Positions 1 through 9,073 of a DNA stretch of 64,000 nt are shown piece after piece. Both the position numbers and the translations under genes were made by a program. The DNA is from Mucisphaera sp965279675 (lineage in GTDB: Bacteria > Planctomycetota > Phycisphaerae > Phycisphaerales > Phycisphaeraceae), in the NCBI RefSeq assembly GCF_965279675.1, contig NZ_CBDIIJ010000002.1, positions 2,852,001 to 2,916,000 on the forward strand. Reading direction: 5' to 3'. Each line of letters begins with the position of its first letter. Position 1 is the first letter of the stretch. The notes beneath the pieces were generated by a model, which did no database searches, had not been told where the DNA came from, and worked only from the letters and a program-made list of their open reading frames with translations.

Positions 1-1
1 G

Positions 2-445
2 GCGGAGTTGGAGGTGGGGACGCTTCGGCGTCATGCCCTGGTCGATGTGCTGTGGCGATTCTCGTTGGAGGATCTGCCCAATGATTTTGGGCCGAGCCAG
101 TTGGATGACCCGGGAGCCCCCCTGCTTGGGCTTCCTGCCTTGCGGGCCTCGTCGCCGGTTGGGTTGGAGGATCGGTGGTCGATCTACGGGTACCTGCGGG
201 GTGGGGTGATGCTGGTGGAGCACGACACGCTGATCGAGGGCAGTGATCTGCGTGATACCGATACGGGGTTGGACCTGGTGCCAGTGGTGGGAAGGTTTCA
301 GGCGGGGCTTGAAGCGTCTTACCGGCTTGATGAATCGACGATCAGTCTCGGGTACTACCAGACGTTTCTGACGGACGAGTTCGAGCAGCAGGGACGGTCA
401 CACCGGTATGGCGGGGTTGCGCTGCGGTGGATGCTGCCGTTTTGA
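2..445 (+). CDS. C-terminal part of a putative outer-membrane beta-barrel protein (5' end outside window)
   Basis: The reading frame is open from the left edge and stops at 443-445, so only the last 147 or so codons are visible. The end alternates polar and hydrophobic residues as in membrane strands (for example STISLGYYQTFL) and finishes GGVALRWMLPF with a terminal Phe. A terminal aromatic residue is the usual recognition feature of outer-membrane barrels inserted by BamA. No family can be named from this fragment. It converges on the sigma-factor gene, with only 6 bases between the two stops. Barrel is my inference from strand pattern and terminus; a soluble beta-rich protein is possible. 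Confidence 0.5.
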   Translation, partial: AELEVGTLRRHALVDVLWRFSLEDLPNDFGPSQLDDPGAPLLGLPALRASSPVGLEDRWSIYGYLRGGVMLVEHDTLIEGSDLRDTDTGLDLVPVVGRFQAGLEASYRLDESTISLGYYQTFLTDEFEQQGRSHRYGGVALRWMLPF

Positions 446-451
446 TGGGTG

Positions 452-1486
452 TCAGGCGGACTGTCGCTGGCGTTCGGCCTTGACGGATTCGCGGGCGCGG
501 ACGGCGGCGAGAGGGCGATCGGATTCGAGGCGTCGCTGGAGTTTTCGGAGGGCTTCGATCTCGATCTGGCGGACACGCTCGCGTGTGAGGCCGATTTCGG
601 CGCCGATTTCCTTAAGGGTCATGGGCTCGTTGCCGTTGAGGCCGTAGCGGAGGCGGAGGATCTTGGCCTCGCGGTCGTCTATGGCTTCGAGGAGGACCTG
701 GATGGCGTTGAGGTCGTCTTCGAGGGTGACCTGCTTGTCGGGCGCGAGGGTTTTCTCGTCGGCGAGCATTTCGGAGAGGGTGGGTGCCTCGTGGTCTTCG
801 CCCGACCCGCCTCGGGTGGGTCGCTGGGAGGCGCGGACGGCCTTGGAGATGATGCGGATCTTCTTGGCGGGCAGATCCATGTGCTGGGCGAGTTCGTTGA
901 GATTGGGCTGTCGGCCGAGTTCTTCTTCGAGATCGCGGGTGGCTTTCTTCCACTTGGCGATGAGCTCGACCATGTAGGCGGGGATGTGGATGGGCTGGAC
1001 GGCGTTGACGAGGGCGCGTTTGATGGATTGCTTGATCCACCAGCAGCCGTAGGTGGAGAAGCGTGCGCCCTGATCGGGGTCGAAGCCTTCGACGGCGCGC
1101 ATGAGTCCGATGTTGCCCTCTTCGATGAGGTCGACAAGAGGGAGCCCGCGGTTCATGTAGCGTTTGGCGATGGCGACGACGAGTCGGAGGTTGGACCGGA
1201 TCATGTGCTCGCGGGAGGCGGCACAGTTTTCGTTGATGATCTTTCGGGCGAGCTGCTTCTCTTGCTCGGCGGTGAGCAGGGGCGATTCATCGATCTGGCT
1301 CAGATAGAGTTCAAGACCTGATTTGAGACCTTTGGTCCCCATTGGCTTTCGTCCCTTGCGTCGCCTGGCGGGCGCGGTCGGCTTTGTCACTGCGGTGGCC
1401 TGGTTGGCCATCTTCCCTAAGCGCGATCGGCGATCCGTAGGGTTCTCTTGATGGCTACGCGGGTGATCTGTGGATCTGCTTGGCAT
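452..1486 (-). CDS. RNA polymerase sigma factor, sigma-70 family (RpoD/RpoS-like, no region 1.1)
   Basis: This 344-residue protein directs core RNA polymerase to promoters. In order it shows a basic N-terminal tail, region 1.2 (LELYLSQIDESPLLTAEQE), region 2 with RSNLRLVVAIAKRY, DLIEEGNIGLMRAV and the RFSTYGCWWIKQSI stretch that melts and contacts the -10 element, region 3, and region 4 with the helix-turn-helix EIGLTRERVRQIEIEALRKL that reads the -35 element. The acidic region 1.1 of a full primary sigma is absent, so it may be a group 2 (stress or stationary-phase) factor or a short primary factor. The start is uncertain: the next Met is at 1411 and neither has a strong Shine-Dalgarno. It converges on the upstream barrel gene and diverges from ispH. 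Confidence 0.9.
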   Translation of the reverse strand: MPSRSTDHPRSHQENPTDRRSRLGKMANQATAVTKPTAPARRRKGRKPMGTKGLKSGLELYLSQIDESPLLTAEQEKQLARKIINENCAASREHMIRSNLRLVVAIAKRYMNRGLPLVDLIEEGNIGLMRAVEGFDPDQGARFSTYGCWWIKQSIKRALVNAVQPIHIPAYMVELIAKWKKATRDLEEELGRQPNLNELAQHMDLPAKKIRIISKAVRASQRPTRGGSGEDHEAPTLSEMLADEKTLAPDKQVTLEDDLNAIQVLLEAIDDREAKILRLRYGLNGNEPMTLKEIGAEIGLTRERVRQIEIEALRKLQRRLESDRPLAAVRARESVKAERQRQSA

Positions 1487-1719
1487 GACCGAAAAAACTC
1501 ACTGATTCTGGGCTGAATGCGACGTAATGATAGGCTTGCGCACGAGAAAATTCTCTGGGCTGTTCGTCGTTTCTCCTTTGTTTGCAGTGACTTGTGAGAG
1601 GATTCGGTTTATACGGGTCATTTTTTTTGTGAAGCTGGGAGGGGTGGTGGGCCCGGGGAATCTTTTGGGGTTTTGCGTGGGGCGTGGTGAGGTGGTGGGC
1701 GGTGGCTTATGATCCGTCC

Positions 1720-2658
1720 ATGAAGATTTATCTCGCGAATCCAAGGGGCTTTTGTGCCGGTGTGAACATGGCGATCCAGAGTGTGGACGAGGCCCTGAAG
1801 ATCGTCGGCACCCCGCTGTACGTGTATCACGAGATCGTGCACAACCGGCACGTGGTGGAACGGTTTGAGCGGCAGGGCGTGGTGTTTGTGGATCACATCG
1901 ATGAGGTCCCGGCGGGGGCGACGGTGATCTTCAGTGCTCACGGCATCAGCCCGGAGGTTCGGCGGGGTGCCAAGGAGCGGGGGTGCACGATGATCGATGC
2001 GACGTGTCCGCTGGTGACCAAGGTGCACATGGAGGCGGTGCGTTACGCGAAGCAGGGGTACCGGATTCTGCTGGTGGGGCATGCGGGGCATGATGAGGTG
2101 GTGGGGACGGTGGGCGAGGCTCCGGATGCGATCACGATTGTCGAGTCGGTCCAAGACGTCGAGCGTCTGGAGATCGCTGAGGATGTGCCGCTGGTGTATC
2201 TGACGCAGACGACGCTGAGCATGGACGATGCGAACCGGATCATCGGCGCGTTGCAGGCGAAGTTCCCGCGGATCAAGGCGCCGCCTAGCGAGGACATCTG
2301 CTATGCGACGACGAACCGGCAGCTAGCGGTGCGTGACCTGGCGACCGCTTCGCAGCTGGTGCTGGTTGTGGGGTCGAAGAACAGTTCGAATTCGGTTCGA
2401 CTGACCGAGATCAGCGAGACGGTGGGGACCTCGGCTCACCTGGTCGATGACGTGTCGGAGCTGAATGTCGCATGGTTCGATGGGGTTGACAGCGTGCTGG
2501 TGACCGCAGGGGCTTCGGCCCCAGAAGACCTGGTGCAGGAGATCGTGCGGCACCTTGAATCGACTTACGGCGGGGAGGTGGAGGAGGTGCACGTAATCGA
2601 GGAAGAGATGCACTTCAACCTGCCGGTGACGCTTCGTGTGATGCAGCAGAACGCCTGA
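1720..2658 (+). CDS. ispH: 4-hydroxy-3-methylbut-2-enyl diphosphate reductase
   Basis: IspH (LytB) carries out the last step of the non-mevalonate isoprenoid pathway, reducing HMBPP to IPP and DMAPP with an iron-sulfur cluster. The 312-residue product has the full-length domain. The three cluster cysteines are at about residues 12 (RGFCAGV), 96 (DATCPLV) and 194 (DICYATTN), with the conserved histidines in YHEIVHN and VGHAGHDE. Glu in the TQTTLS neighbourhood is also conserved. An upstream in-frame start adds 12 residues that do not look like IspH; the start at 1720 begins MKIYLANPRGFC, which matches the family. It is followed by a clear hairpin terminator at 2781-2809. It supplies the C5 units used by uppS in this window. 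Confidence 0.97.
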   Translation: MKIYLANPRGFCAGVNMAIQSVDEALKIVGTPLYVYHEIVHNRHVVERFERQGVVFVDHIDEVPAGATVIFSAHGISPEVRRGAKERGCTMIDATCPLVTKVHMEAVRYAKQGYRILLVGHAGHDEVVGTVGEAPDAITIVESVQDVERLEIAEDVPLVYLTQTTLSMDDANRIIGALQAKFPRIKAPPSEDICYATTNRQLAVRDLATASQLVLVVGSKNSSNSVRLTEISETVGTSAHLVDDVSELNVAWFDGVDSVLVTAGASAPEDLVQEIVRHLESTYGGEVEEVHVIEEEMHFNLPVTLRVMQQNA

Positions 2659-2780
2659 CCCCCCTCCCCAGCCCCTCCCCCGCCCTCCACTTTTGCATCT
2701 TTGATCTCCGGCTGATTAGCAGCTTGCGGTTCGGGGATTCTTCGGCATGGTAGGTGACTGGCCCTGTGGCATGTCCATAA

Positions 2781-2809
2781 AAAGACCCCGGCACGAGGCC
2801 GGGGTCTTT
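2781..2809. terminator. Bidirectional hairpin terminator between ispH and the PEP-CTERM gene
   Basis: A perfect 12-base inverted repeat, AAAGACCCCGGC and GCCGGGGTCTTT, surrounds a 5-base loop. The A-run on one side and T-run on the other give a U-tract for transcripts from either direction. That fits its place between two convergent genes. Confidence 0.85.
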
Positions 2810-2835
2810 GTGTGATTTAGATGTGTGTCGGTCGC

Positions 2836-4221
2836 TTAGCGGCGACGGACGAGGCCGAGGGCGGCGAGGCCGAGGAGGCTGGCCGCTGCAGGCTCGGGAA
2901 CTGCGACGCCGGTGCCGAAGTTGGTGGCGAGCAGCGAGAGGTCGATGAGGTCGACGATCTCGTCGGTGTTGAAGTTACCACCGGCCCAGCCGGCATTGCT
3001 GTTGAAGTTGGTGGCGAGGGCCGAGAGGTCGATCAGGTCGACGGCGAGGTCGAGGTTGGCGTCGCCGGGGACGGTGCCAAGGATGGTGCCGACGAGTTCG
3101 GCGAGGTCGTCGGCGTCGACCGTGGTGGAACCGTCGAGGTCGAACTGGGCGTCGGTCGAGCCGGCGCGGATGGCGGCGGTCAGGAGGTCGATGTCGGCTG
3201 CGTCAACGACGGTGTCGCCGTTGAAGTCGCCGGTCACGCCGCCGGTGTCGGCTTCGAGGACCTGGATGAGGATGTTGTCCCAGTAGACGGGGTTGCCGCC
3301 CGAGGTGATGAAGGAGGGCCCACCGATGCGGACTTCACCGATGCCGTTGGCGGTCGGGGTGTAGTCGGTCTGGGTGGACGTGCCATCAACGATGCCGTCG
3401 GCCAGGTAATCGAGGGTGAAGGTCTGGAAGGTTGCTCCCAGCGTGGCGGTCATGGTGTGCCAGACGCCCACTTCGCCTTCGGGGATGAAGTTGGTGGCCG
3501 AGGCGTTGGGGATGGAGGAATCATCGGAATCGATGAAGCTGCCGGGGTTCTCGGGGTCCGGGATCTGGATGAAGATGGGGTTATTTTCGTCGTCCAGGTT
3601 AGGCGTGGTAAGGTCGATGGCGACGTAGTTGGGGCCGGAGTTACCGACGCCGGTGCCGTCACCCCAGAGGATCTGGCGGTAGCCGATGGCGGGGAACTGC
3701 TCGGTCAGGTCGTCGGCATTGCCGAAACTATTGTAGAAGCCCATCTCGATGATATTTTCGATACCAGGGCCGCCACTAGAGCCGCCTTCACGGAGACCAA
3801 GGGTCCGGCGGGTGTTGCCGTGGGTGCCGTCATCGAAAATATCGAAGGAGATGAAGAGGGGGTTTTCATCGGTGGGGACGTAGTTGTGGTAGATGGGATC
3901 AAGGCCGGGGATGTTAGAGAACTGGACTTCGCTGCCGGAGCCGCCGGCGGTGGTGGCGCCGAAGCCGAGCGAGGCATCGCCGCCGGGGGTGTTGTTCACG
4001 GCGTTGCCGCCGGTGGGGAAGTTGGCGGAGTTGGAGGGCGTCGAGAGGAACTGGAAGAAGTCGGCATCTCCCCAAACAGCATCAACGGCGGCCTGGGGAT
4101 CCGGTGCCGTGAGATAGCTCTCGAAGTCTTCATTCAAGATGGTGACGAGCACGTTGTTAGCCATCACCGGGGTTGACACGGCGGCGACAGCCGTCAGACC
4201 AATCAGATTCTTCCACATCAT
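2836..4221 (-). CDS. Exported PEP-CTERM protein with dockerin-like calcium-binding repeats
   Basis: The 461-residue protein begins with a signal peptide (MMWKNLIGLTAVAAVSTPVMA). A large extracellular domain follows, with a lamin-G/lectin-like feel but no certain family. Residues about 330-435 hold four EF-hand-like loops, such as GDFNGDTVVDAADIDLL, DLDGSTTVDADDLAEL, GDANLDLAVDLIDLS and GNFNTDEIVDLIDLS, typical of dockerin or planctomycete type I repeats. It ends with a PEP-CTERM sorting signal: VPEP, a short hydrophobic helix and a final RRR. Such tails are processed by exosortase, which anchors or releases the protein at the cell surface; no exosortase gene is in this window. A strong Shine-Dalgarno (AAGGAGG, about 4229-4235) precedes the start. 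An inverted repeat lies 130 bases upstream (4351-4372). Confidence 0.85.
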   Translation of the reverse strand: MMWKNLIGLTAVAAVSTPVMANNVLVTILNEDFESYLTAPDPQAAVDAVWGDADFFQFLSTPSNSANFPTGGNAVNNTPGGDASLGFGATTAGGSGSEVQFSNIPGLDPIYHNYVPTDENPLFISFDIFDDGTHGNTRRTLGLREGGSSGGPGIENIIEMGFYNSFGNADDLTEQFPAIGYRQILWGDGTGVGNSGPNYVAIDLTTPNLDDENNPIFIQIPDPENPGSFIDSDDSSIPNASATNFIPEGEVGVWHTMTATLGATFQTFTLDYLADGIVDGTSTQTDYTPTANGIGEVRIGGPSFITSGGNPVYWDNILIQVLEADTGGVTGDFNGDTVVDAADIDLLTAAIRAGSTDAQFDLDGSTTVDADDLAELVGTILGTVPGDANLDLAVDLIDLSALATNFNSNAGWAGGNFNTDEIVDLIDLSLLATNFGTGVAVPEPAAASLLGLAALGLVRRR

Positions 4222-4350
4222 CTTTAACCTCCTTAAGGTTCGTTTAGGGCACGCAAGGGTTTGCGTCTTGTTGAGCGGGTAGCTGGTCCTGAATATTGAT
4301 TATGCCTCAGGAACGGGGTTTGGCCAGTGCGGCCGGGAAACGCAAGCGAT

Positions 4351-4372
4351 ACCGGTATAAGACTATACCGGT
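4351..4372. promoter_or_regulatory. 22-base perfect inverted repeat, probable operator/promoter element
   Basis: ACCGGTATA and its reverse complement TATACCGGT flank the spacer AGAC. It lies in the 309-base gap between the PEP-CTERM gene and the HDOD-GGDEF gene, 130 bases upstream of the former. On the minus strand the repeat contains TATAGT, which could serve as a -10 box with CTTGTG about 16 bases before it. A dimeric regulator bound here would then block that promoter. Apart from this element and the Shine-Dalgarno of the PEP-CTERM gene I see nothing in the gap (4222-4530). Confidence 0.5.
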
Positions 4373-4530
4373 CTCTTCTATAACACAAGTAAAAGTTATG
4401 AGAAAGGGGGCAGCGCCTGGGAGGTCTGTGCGGGTGGCGCGGACTGACCAGCAGTCCCTTGCCTAGGTGGGATATATGGAGAATTTAGGGGGTTTGCGTT
4501 GCCTGTTTGGCTTGTGCTGTCTGTCCGGCT

Positions 4531-6048
4531 TCAGGCGGTGCGGCGTTTGGAGGTTGGTTCGGCGACGCGGGTCAGATTCCGGCCGTCTTCCTTGGCCTGA
4601 TAGAGGGCTCGGTCGGCTCGGGCGAGAAGTTCGCGGGCGACGCCGGGCCCGTTCTCGGGTTCCTGCGTGGCGACGCCAAGGCTCATGGTGACGGGGATGG
4701 TTATTTTGCTGGTGATGGTGATGGGTTCGTTGGCGAGCACGTTTCGGAGGCGTTCGGCGACACCGTAGGCGGCTTTTTCATCAGCGCCGTTGAGGATGAG
4801 GAGGAACTCTTCGCCGCCGTAGCGTCCGAGGATGGCGTCTTTTCGGAGGCTGCGGGAGAGTCGGTTGGTGGTTTCGACGAGTACACGATCGCCGGCGTCG
4901 TGGCCGTGTTCATCGTTGATGGGCTTGAAGCGATCGAGGTCGATGAGCGCGACTGAGATGGGGCGTTTGGCCGCGGCGGCGTGAGCGAGCGCCTGGTCGA
5001 GTCGAGTTTCGATCGCGCGTCGGTTCAGCAGATTGGTGAGACCGTCTTCATCGGCTTCCTTGCGGAGGTTTTCGTTGGCGACGTCGAGGTGGCTGAGGCG
5101 TGCCTGCTGCGCGAGGGCCAGGTCCTGGAGTCCGCGGTTGGCTTGTTGCAGGATGGTGATGGGGTCCGTCAGGGCTGCTGTTTCGAAGTTGAAGCTTCGG
5201 AGCAACTGGTTGCTGGCGGAGCGTGTGTTGCGGAGGAGTTCGTTGAAGCGTTCGCGTTCGATATCGAGTTCGTCGAGTGCGAGGAGTGCACGTGTGGCGA
5301 GGTTTTCGCTGGTTTCGTCGTCGATGTCATCGTTGAGTGTGTCCGCGAAGAGGCCGCTGGCTGCGATCAGCCTGGCTTCGGGCGGGGCCTCCGCGTGGTC
5401 GGGTTCGGCGTGCCAGCGGATGGCGTTTTTGAGTGACTCCGGGAACCCCCAGCTCTGAGCGAGTGCCCCGCCGACTTCGGCGTGGTCGGTCCTGAGGTTG
5501 TTGCGTTCGGTGAGGTGAAGGTCGCTGTAGGCCTGAGACTTGCTTAGGAGTCGGAGATAACGGTCTCGGAGTTCTGCGAGGAGTGCCAGTACGCCAAGGT
5601 CTTGCAGGAGCGCTGCGGGAAAGAGGGTCTCGGCTTCCTGGCCGGATGCCTTGGCCAGTTCCTGTGCGGCGGCGGCGGCGATAACGCTGCGTCGCCAGAC
5701 GGTTTCGAGGGCTGGCATTTTTTCGGCGGCTTCTTTCAGCACCGGCATCAGTGAGAAACCGAGGGCGAGTGATCGGAGTCCGTTGAGTCCGAGCAGCGCT
5801 GCGGCGTGGTCGACGGATTCGACCTGCTGACGGAGTCCGTAGCGTGCGCTGTTGACTACTTCGAGCAGGCGTGCGGTGAGGGCGGGATCGAGTCGGATGA
5901 CGCCGGCGACTTCGTTCACGCCGACATCGGGCGACCGGCCGAGTTCGAGCAGGCGCATGGCGACGGCTGGAAGGGTGGGGATGTTGCTCGAGGCGATCAC
6001 GCGTCGAACGAGTCTTGGCATGGTGTGTCGATAGGAGGCTTTGGCCAT
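4531..6048 (-). CDS. HDOD-GGDEF signalling protein (probable diguanylate cyclase)
   Basis: The 505-residue cytoplasmic protein has an N-terminal HDOD domain (about 15-215), an HD-like fold without metal ligands that acts in signalling. A helical linker, probably coiled coil, precedes a C-terminal GGDEF domain (about 330-495). The active loop is RYGGEEF near residue 411, and NDEHGHDAGDRVL supplies the nucleotide-binding region, so it should make cyclic di-GMP from GTP. The usual product-inhibition site RxxD is not intact: the matching residues read LRKD. There are no membrane segments. It is a single gene with its own upstream gap and diverges from the DUF2868 gene. Its input signal cannot be told from sequence. 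Confidence 0.9.
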   Translation of the reverse strand: MAKASYRHTMPRLVRRVIASSNIPTLPAVAMRLLELGRSPDVGVNEVAGVIRLDPALTARLLEVVNSARYGLRQQVESVDHAAALLGLNGLRSLALGFSLMPVLKEAAEKMPALETVWRRSVIAAAAAQELAKASGQEAETLFPAALLQDLGVLALLAELRDRYLRLLSKSQAYSDLHLTERNNLRTDHAEVGGALAQSWGFPESLKNAIRWHAEPDHAEAPPEARLIAASGLFADTLNDDIDDETSENLATRALLALDELDIERERFNELLRNTRSASNQLLRSFNFETAALTDPITILQQANRGLQDLALAQQARLSHLDVANENLRKEADEDGLTNLLNRRAIETRLDQALAHAAAAKRPISVALIDLDRFKPINDEHGHDAGDRVLVETTNRLSRSLRKDAILGRYGGEEFLLILNGADEKAAYGVAERLRNVLANEPITITSKITIPVTMSLGVATQEPENGPGVARELLARADRALYQAKEDGRNLTRVAEPTSKRRTA

Positions 6049-6139
6049 GAGCGTTGCCCTGGTTGCTTACGCGCTTATCCCTGATGATCGGGCTGCGGTA
6101 GGATTGCCTTAAGACTTTTTCCCCTCTGAGGATGTTGTC

Positions 6140-7585
6140 TTGCTTGGGCTTCTGCTGCAGATTATTCAGGCAATGCGTGTTGGCGAGGGGGCGCGGGGTG
6201 TCGATGTGGCTGAAGCGGGACTGAGCCGTGAGATAATCGGACGTGGGCTGTCTGGTGATCGCGGGGCGGTGAAGACGTGTCTGATTCGCTGGCTGAGGTT
6301 GCTGGATGAAGGTGGCGACGGGCCAGGCGGCTGGTTGAGGCTGTTTGGGTGGGGGCTTTTGTTATTGGGACTCTTGCTGGGTCTTGGTGTGTCCGGCGGG
6401 TTGATGGCTTACTCGGGTGAGCGTCCGGTGAATGTGCTGCCGCTGATTGGTTTTTTTGTGGTTTTGCCTTTGGTTCTGACGGGCGTGATGATGGTGGGGG
6501 TGATGACTCGGGCGTGGTGGCCATCGCTACCGGTCTTGGGGGATCTGGCGGGGTTGATGTCGGGTGCGAGGATTCGTCTGGTTGGGTGGATGCTTGGGCG
6601 TCAGAAGCCGTTGGAGGGTCGAGCGAACTGGGTGCGGGAGATTCCCGGGCTGGGCAGGGTGATGCACTGGCAGGGTCTTCGCTGGGGACTGGGTCTGGGG
6701 CTGGGTTTTCAGCTGGGGGGCGTGCTGGCGTTGACGGGAGCCGTGGTCTTTAGCGACGTGGCTTTCGGATGGGCGACGACGCTGGAGGTATCGACGGAAT
6801 CTGTGAGTGAATGGGTGGCGACGGGTGCGTCGCCATGGACCTGGGCGTGGCCGGAGGCTGGTGTCAGCCCGGAGCTGGTGGCGTTGTCACGGGTCTATCG
6901 GGGGCCGGGTGATGTGACGGGGCTTGGTGACCTGGAACGGGATGAAGCTTTGCTATTGGGTGGCTGGTGGCGGTTCCTGCTCATGGCCATGCTGGTGTAC
7001 GGCCTGATGCCGCGCGTGGTTGCTTATGGCTGGGTGACGTGGCGGCTGCGTAGCGAGGCGTTGTCGGTGATGGTCGGTCTGACGGGGGTTCGTGATGTGC
7101 TGCTGGATTTGTATGAGGGTGGCACACGAACGTCGGAAGACGGCGTATCTGCCAACCACGTTCCCGGGGCGGCGAGCGAGTCGGTTGTTGATCCGTTTCC
7201 TGCGGGTGTGCTGTTTGGTTTGGGCGTCTCGGCAGATTTGGTTCCCTGGCGTACGTGGCTCCGATCGGACTGGTCCGGGGTTCAGGGGACTCTCGATGAT
7301 GAGGCGGTGATTGCCTCGCTGCGGCGAGCTGATGCGGGTTCGGGGCAGGCGGATGTGCTGGTGGTTGTGCGGGGCTGGGAGCCGCCGATGGGTGATGTGC
7401 TGGATGATCTGGCGTCGCTACGGCGTTCGCTGGGGGAGTCGGGATCGAGGATCGTGGTGGTTTTGCTCGCTGCTGCGGACGGGCTGCCTGAGGCCGTGGT
7501 TAGCGATTGGCGGCGTGCCGTGTCGGGGATCCCGGGTGTCGCGGTGGTGGTGAAGCCTGGTGCTCAGGGGGTTGGCGATGGCTGA
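6140..7585 (+). CDS. DUF2868 family membrane protein
   Basis: This protein of about 481 residues has four to five hydrophobic segments (near residues 62-90, 95-120, 185-212 and 275-300) and a soluble C-terminal part. Its pairing with a DUF3482 GTPase identifies it as the DUF2868 partner of that conserved two-gene unit. The function is not established. The stop overlaps the start of the next gene in ATGGCTGA, an 8-base overlap that implies translational coupling and probably a physical complex. The start used here is TTG; an ATG at 6173 is an equally good alternative. Codons are unusually rich in G and T, in line with the strand bias of this half of the window. Confidence 0.75.
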   Translation: MLGLLLQIIQAMRVGEGARGVDVAEAGLSREIIGRGLSGDRGAVKTCLIRWLRLLDEGGDGPGGWLRLFGWGLLLLGLLLGLGVSGGLMAYSGERPVNVLPLIGFFVVLPLVLTGVMMVGVMTRAWWPSLPVLGDLAGLMSGARIRLVGWMLGRQKPLEGRANWVREIPGLGRVMHWQGLRWGLGLGLGFQLGGVLALTGAVVFSDVAFGWATTLEVSTESVSEWVATGASPWTWAWPEAGVSPELVALSRVYRGPGDVTGLGDLERDEALLLGGWWRFLLMAMLVYGLMPRVVAYGWVTWRLRSEALSVMVGLTGVRDVLLDLYEGGTRTSEDGVSANHVPGAASESVVDPFPAGVLFGLGVSADLVPWRTWLRSDWSGVQGTLDDEAVIASLRRADAGSGQADVLVVVRGWEPPMGDVLDDLASLRRSLGESGSRIVVVLLAAADGLPEAVVSDWRRAVSGIPGVAVVVKPGAQGVGDG

Positions 7586-9026
7586 TGTGAGCGAGATAAG
7601 CTGGAACGGTGAGGTGCCGACCTTTGTGGTGGTGGGGCATCCGAATAAAGGGAAGTCGAGTGTTGTGGCGGCGCTGGCGCAGGACGATTCGGTGCGGATC
7701 GAGCCTCGTTCGGGCACGACAACGCGGAGTACGTCGTATCTGATTGAAGTGGATGGGCAGCCGGTTTATCGGCTGGTGGATACGCCCGGGTTTCAACGGC
7801 CCAGGCGTGCGCTGGCCTGGATGCGTGAACGGGCGGCGACGGCGGCTGAGCGGCCGGGTGCGGTGCAGGCGTTTGTGGATGAGCACCGGGCATCCGGGGA
7901 GATGGCCGACGAGTGCGCTCTGCTAGCGCCGCTGCTCGAGGGCGGGCTGGTGGTCTACGTGGTGGATGGGTCGGTGCCTTATGGGCCGGACTATGAGGAT
8001 GAGATGGAGATTCTCAGGTGGACCGGGCGGCCGGGGCTGGGATTGATCAATCCGATCCGGAATCGAGAGCACGTTGAGACCTGGCAGACGGCGCTGCGGC
8101 AGTTTCTCGGGGTGGTGTGCGAATTTGATCCGGTGCAGGCAGACTTTGCGGCACAGCTGGAGGTGCTTCGTCGGTTTGGTGCGGTGGCGGATGCGAGTGG
8201 CGAGCGGGTCGGCCGGGCGCTGGAGCTGATCAAGGCTGCTCGTGAGCGGGCGCATGACCGCGCGGCGATGGCGGTGGCGTCCTGGGTGGCGACGGCGTTG
8301 ACGGCGCGGGTGGAGAAGCTGCTCGAGAAGGATGGGATTGCTACGGCGCACGAGCCTGCCTTGCGGGAGGCGTATCAGCAGAAGCTGATCGAAGGCGAGT
8401 CACGGGCACGGCGTGAGGTAGAGCGGATCTATCGTCACGGCCGGCTGGAGCGTCGGGAGGCGGCTTTGGAGGTGGGTTCGGAAGATCTGTTTGCGGTGGA
8501 TCGCTGGTATCTGTGGGGGCTGGATCGGCGGCAGATGCTGACGACGCTAGCGACGGCCGGTGCGGGTGCGGGTGCGGCGGGAGGCGTGGCGGTGGATGTG
8601 GGTTTGGGTGGGGCTTCGCTGGCGGCGGGCGCTTTTTTTGGCGCGGTTGCGGGAGGGGCTTCGGGGCTGCTAGCGGGGGTCAGGTACAGCGATCGGCTGG
8701 CGCGGATGAAGCTGGGCCCGTTGACGCTGGCAGGTCGGCGGGCGGTTTACGGGCCTTCGGTTCATCCGAATCTGCCATTCGTGGTGCTGGGCCGGGCGTT
8801 GGCTCATCAGCGAGAGGTGGCGCGCTGGTCGCACGCCAGGCGTCAGGTGATGGCTTTGGATGACCGGGGCGACGAGGCGATCTGGCGGCTGCCGGCTTTC
8901 GATGCGGTCAGGTCCGAGCTCGAAAAAGCCTTTCGGCGGGTGAGGAAGTCGGATGGGGACCACGGATCGGTGGAGCGGCTTTCTGGTGCTATCAGGCCAC
9001 TATTGACGCTAACAGATGCCGAATAG
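7578..9026 (+). CDS. DUF3482 domain GTPase
   Basis: The 482-residue protein begins with a TrmE/Era-like GTPase domain. It shows a P-loop GHPNKGKS (about residues 20-27), switch I threonines in RSGTTTRS and the G3 motif VDTPGF. The C-terminal half matches the DUF3482 arrangement: a helical region, then a glycine/alanine-rich membrane-inserting segment (about residues 325-375). It overlaps the DUF2868 gene, and the two are commonly found together. Membrane remodelling or transport control has been guessed for such pairs but is not shown. The start at 7578 is chosen because it lies in the ATGGCTGA overlap; an upstream TTG would add six residues. Confidence 0.85.
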   Translation: MADVSEISWNGEVPTFVVVGHPNKGKSSVVAALAQDDSVRIEPRSGTTTRSTSYLIEVDGQPVYRLVDTPGFQRPRRALAWMRERAATAAERPGAVQAFVDEHRASGEMADECALLAPLLEGGLVVYVVDGSVPYGPDYEDEMEILRWTGRPGLGLINPIRNREHVETWQTALRQFLGVVCEFDPVQADFAAQLEVLRRFGAVADASGERVGRALELIKAARERAHDRAAMAVASWVATALTARVEKLLEKDGIATAHEPALREAYQQKLIEGESRARREVERIYRHGRLERREAALEVGSEDLFAVDRWYLWGLDRRQMLTTLATAGAGAGAAGGVAVDVGLGGASLAAGAFFGAVAGGASGLLAGVRYSDRLARMKLGPLTLAGRRAVYGPSVHPNLPFVVLGRALAHQREVARWSHARRQVMALDDRGDEAIWRLPAFDAVRSELEKAFRRVRKSDGDHGSVERLSGAIRPLLTLTDAE

Positions 9027-9073
9027 ATTGGGCCTTACTATCAATCCGACCGGTCTAACCGTCCTTCTTTTCT

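Noticed and set aside
2821..4176. 451-codon plus-strand open frame (Gly/Asp/Val-rich)
   Set aside because: It is antisense to the PEP-CTERM gene, whose signal peptide, calcium loops and tail are clear. High GC content makes long shadow frames.
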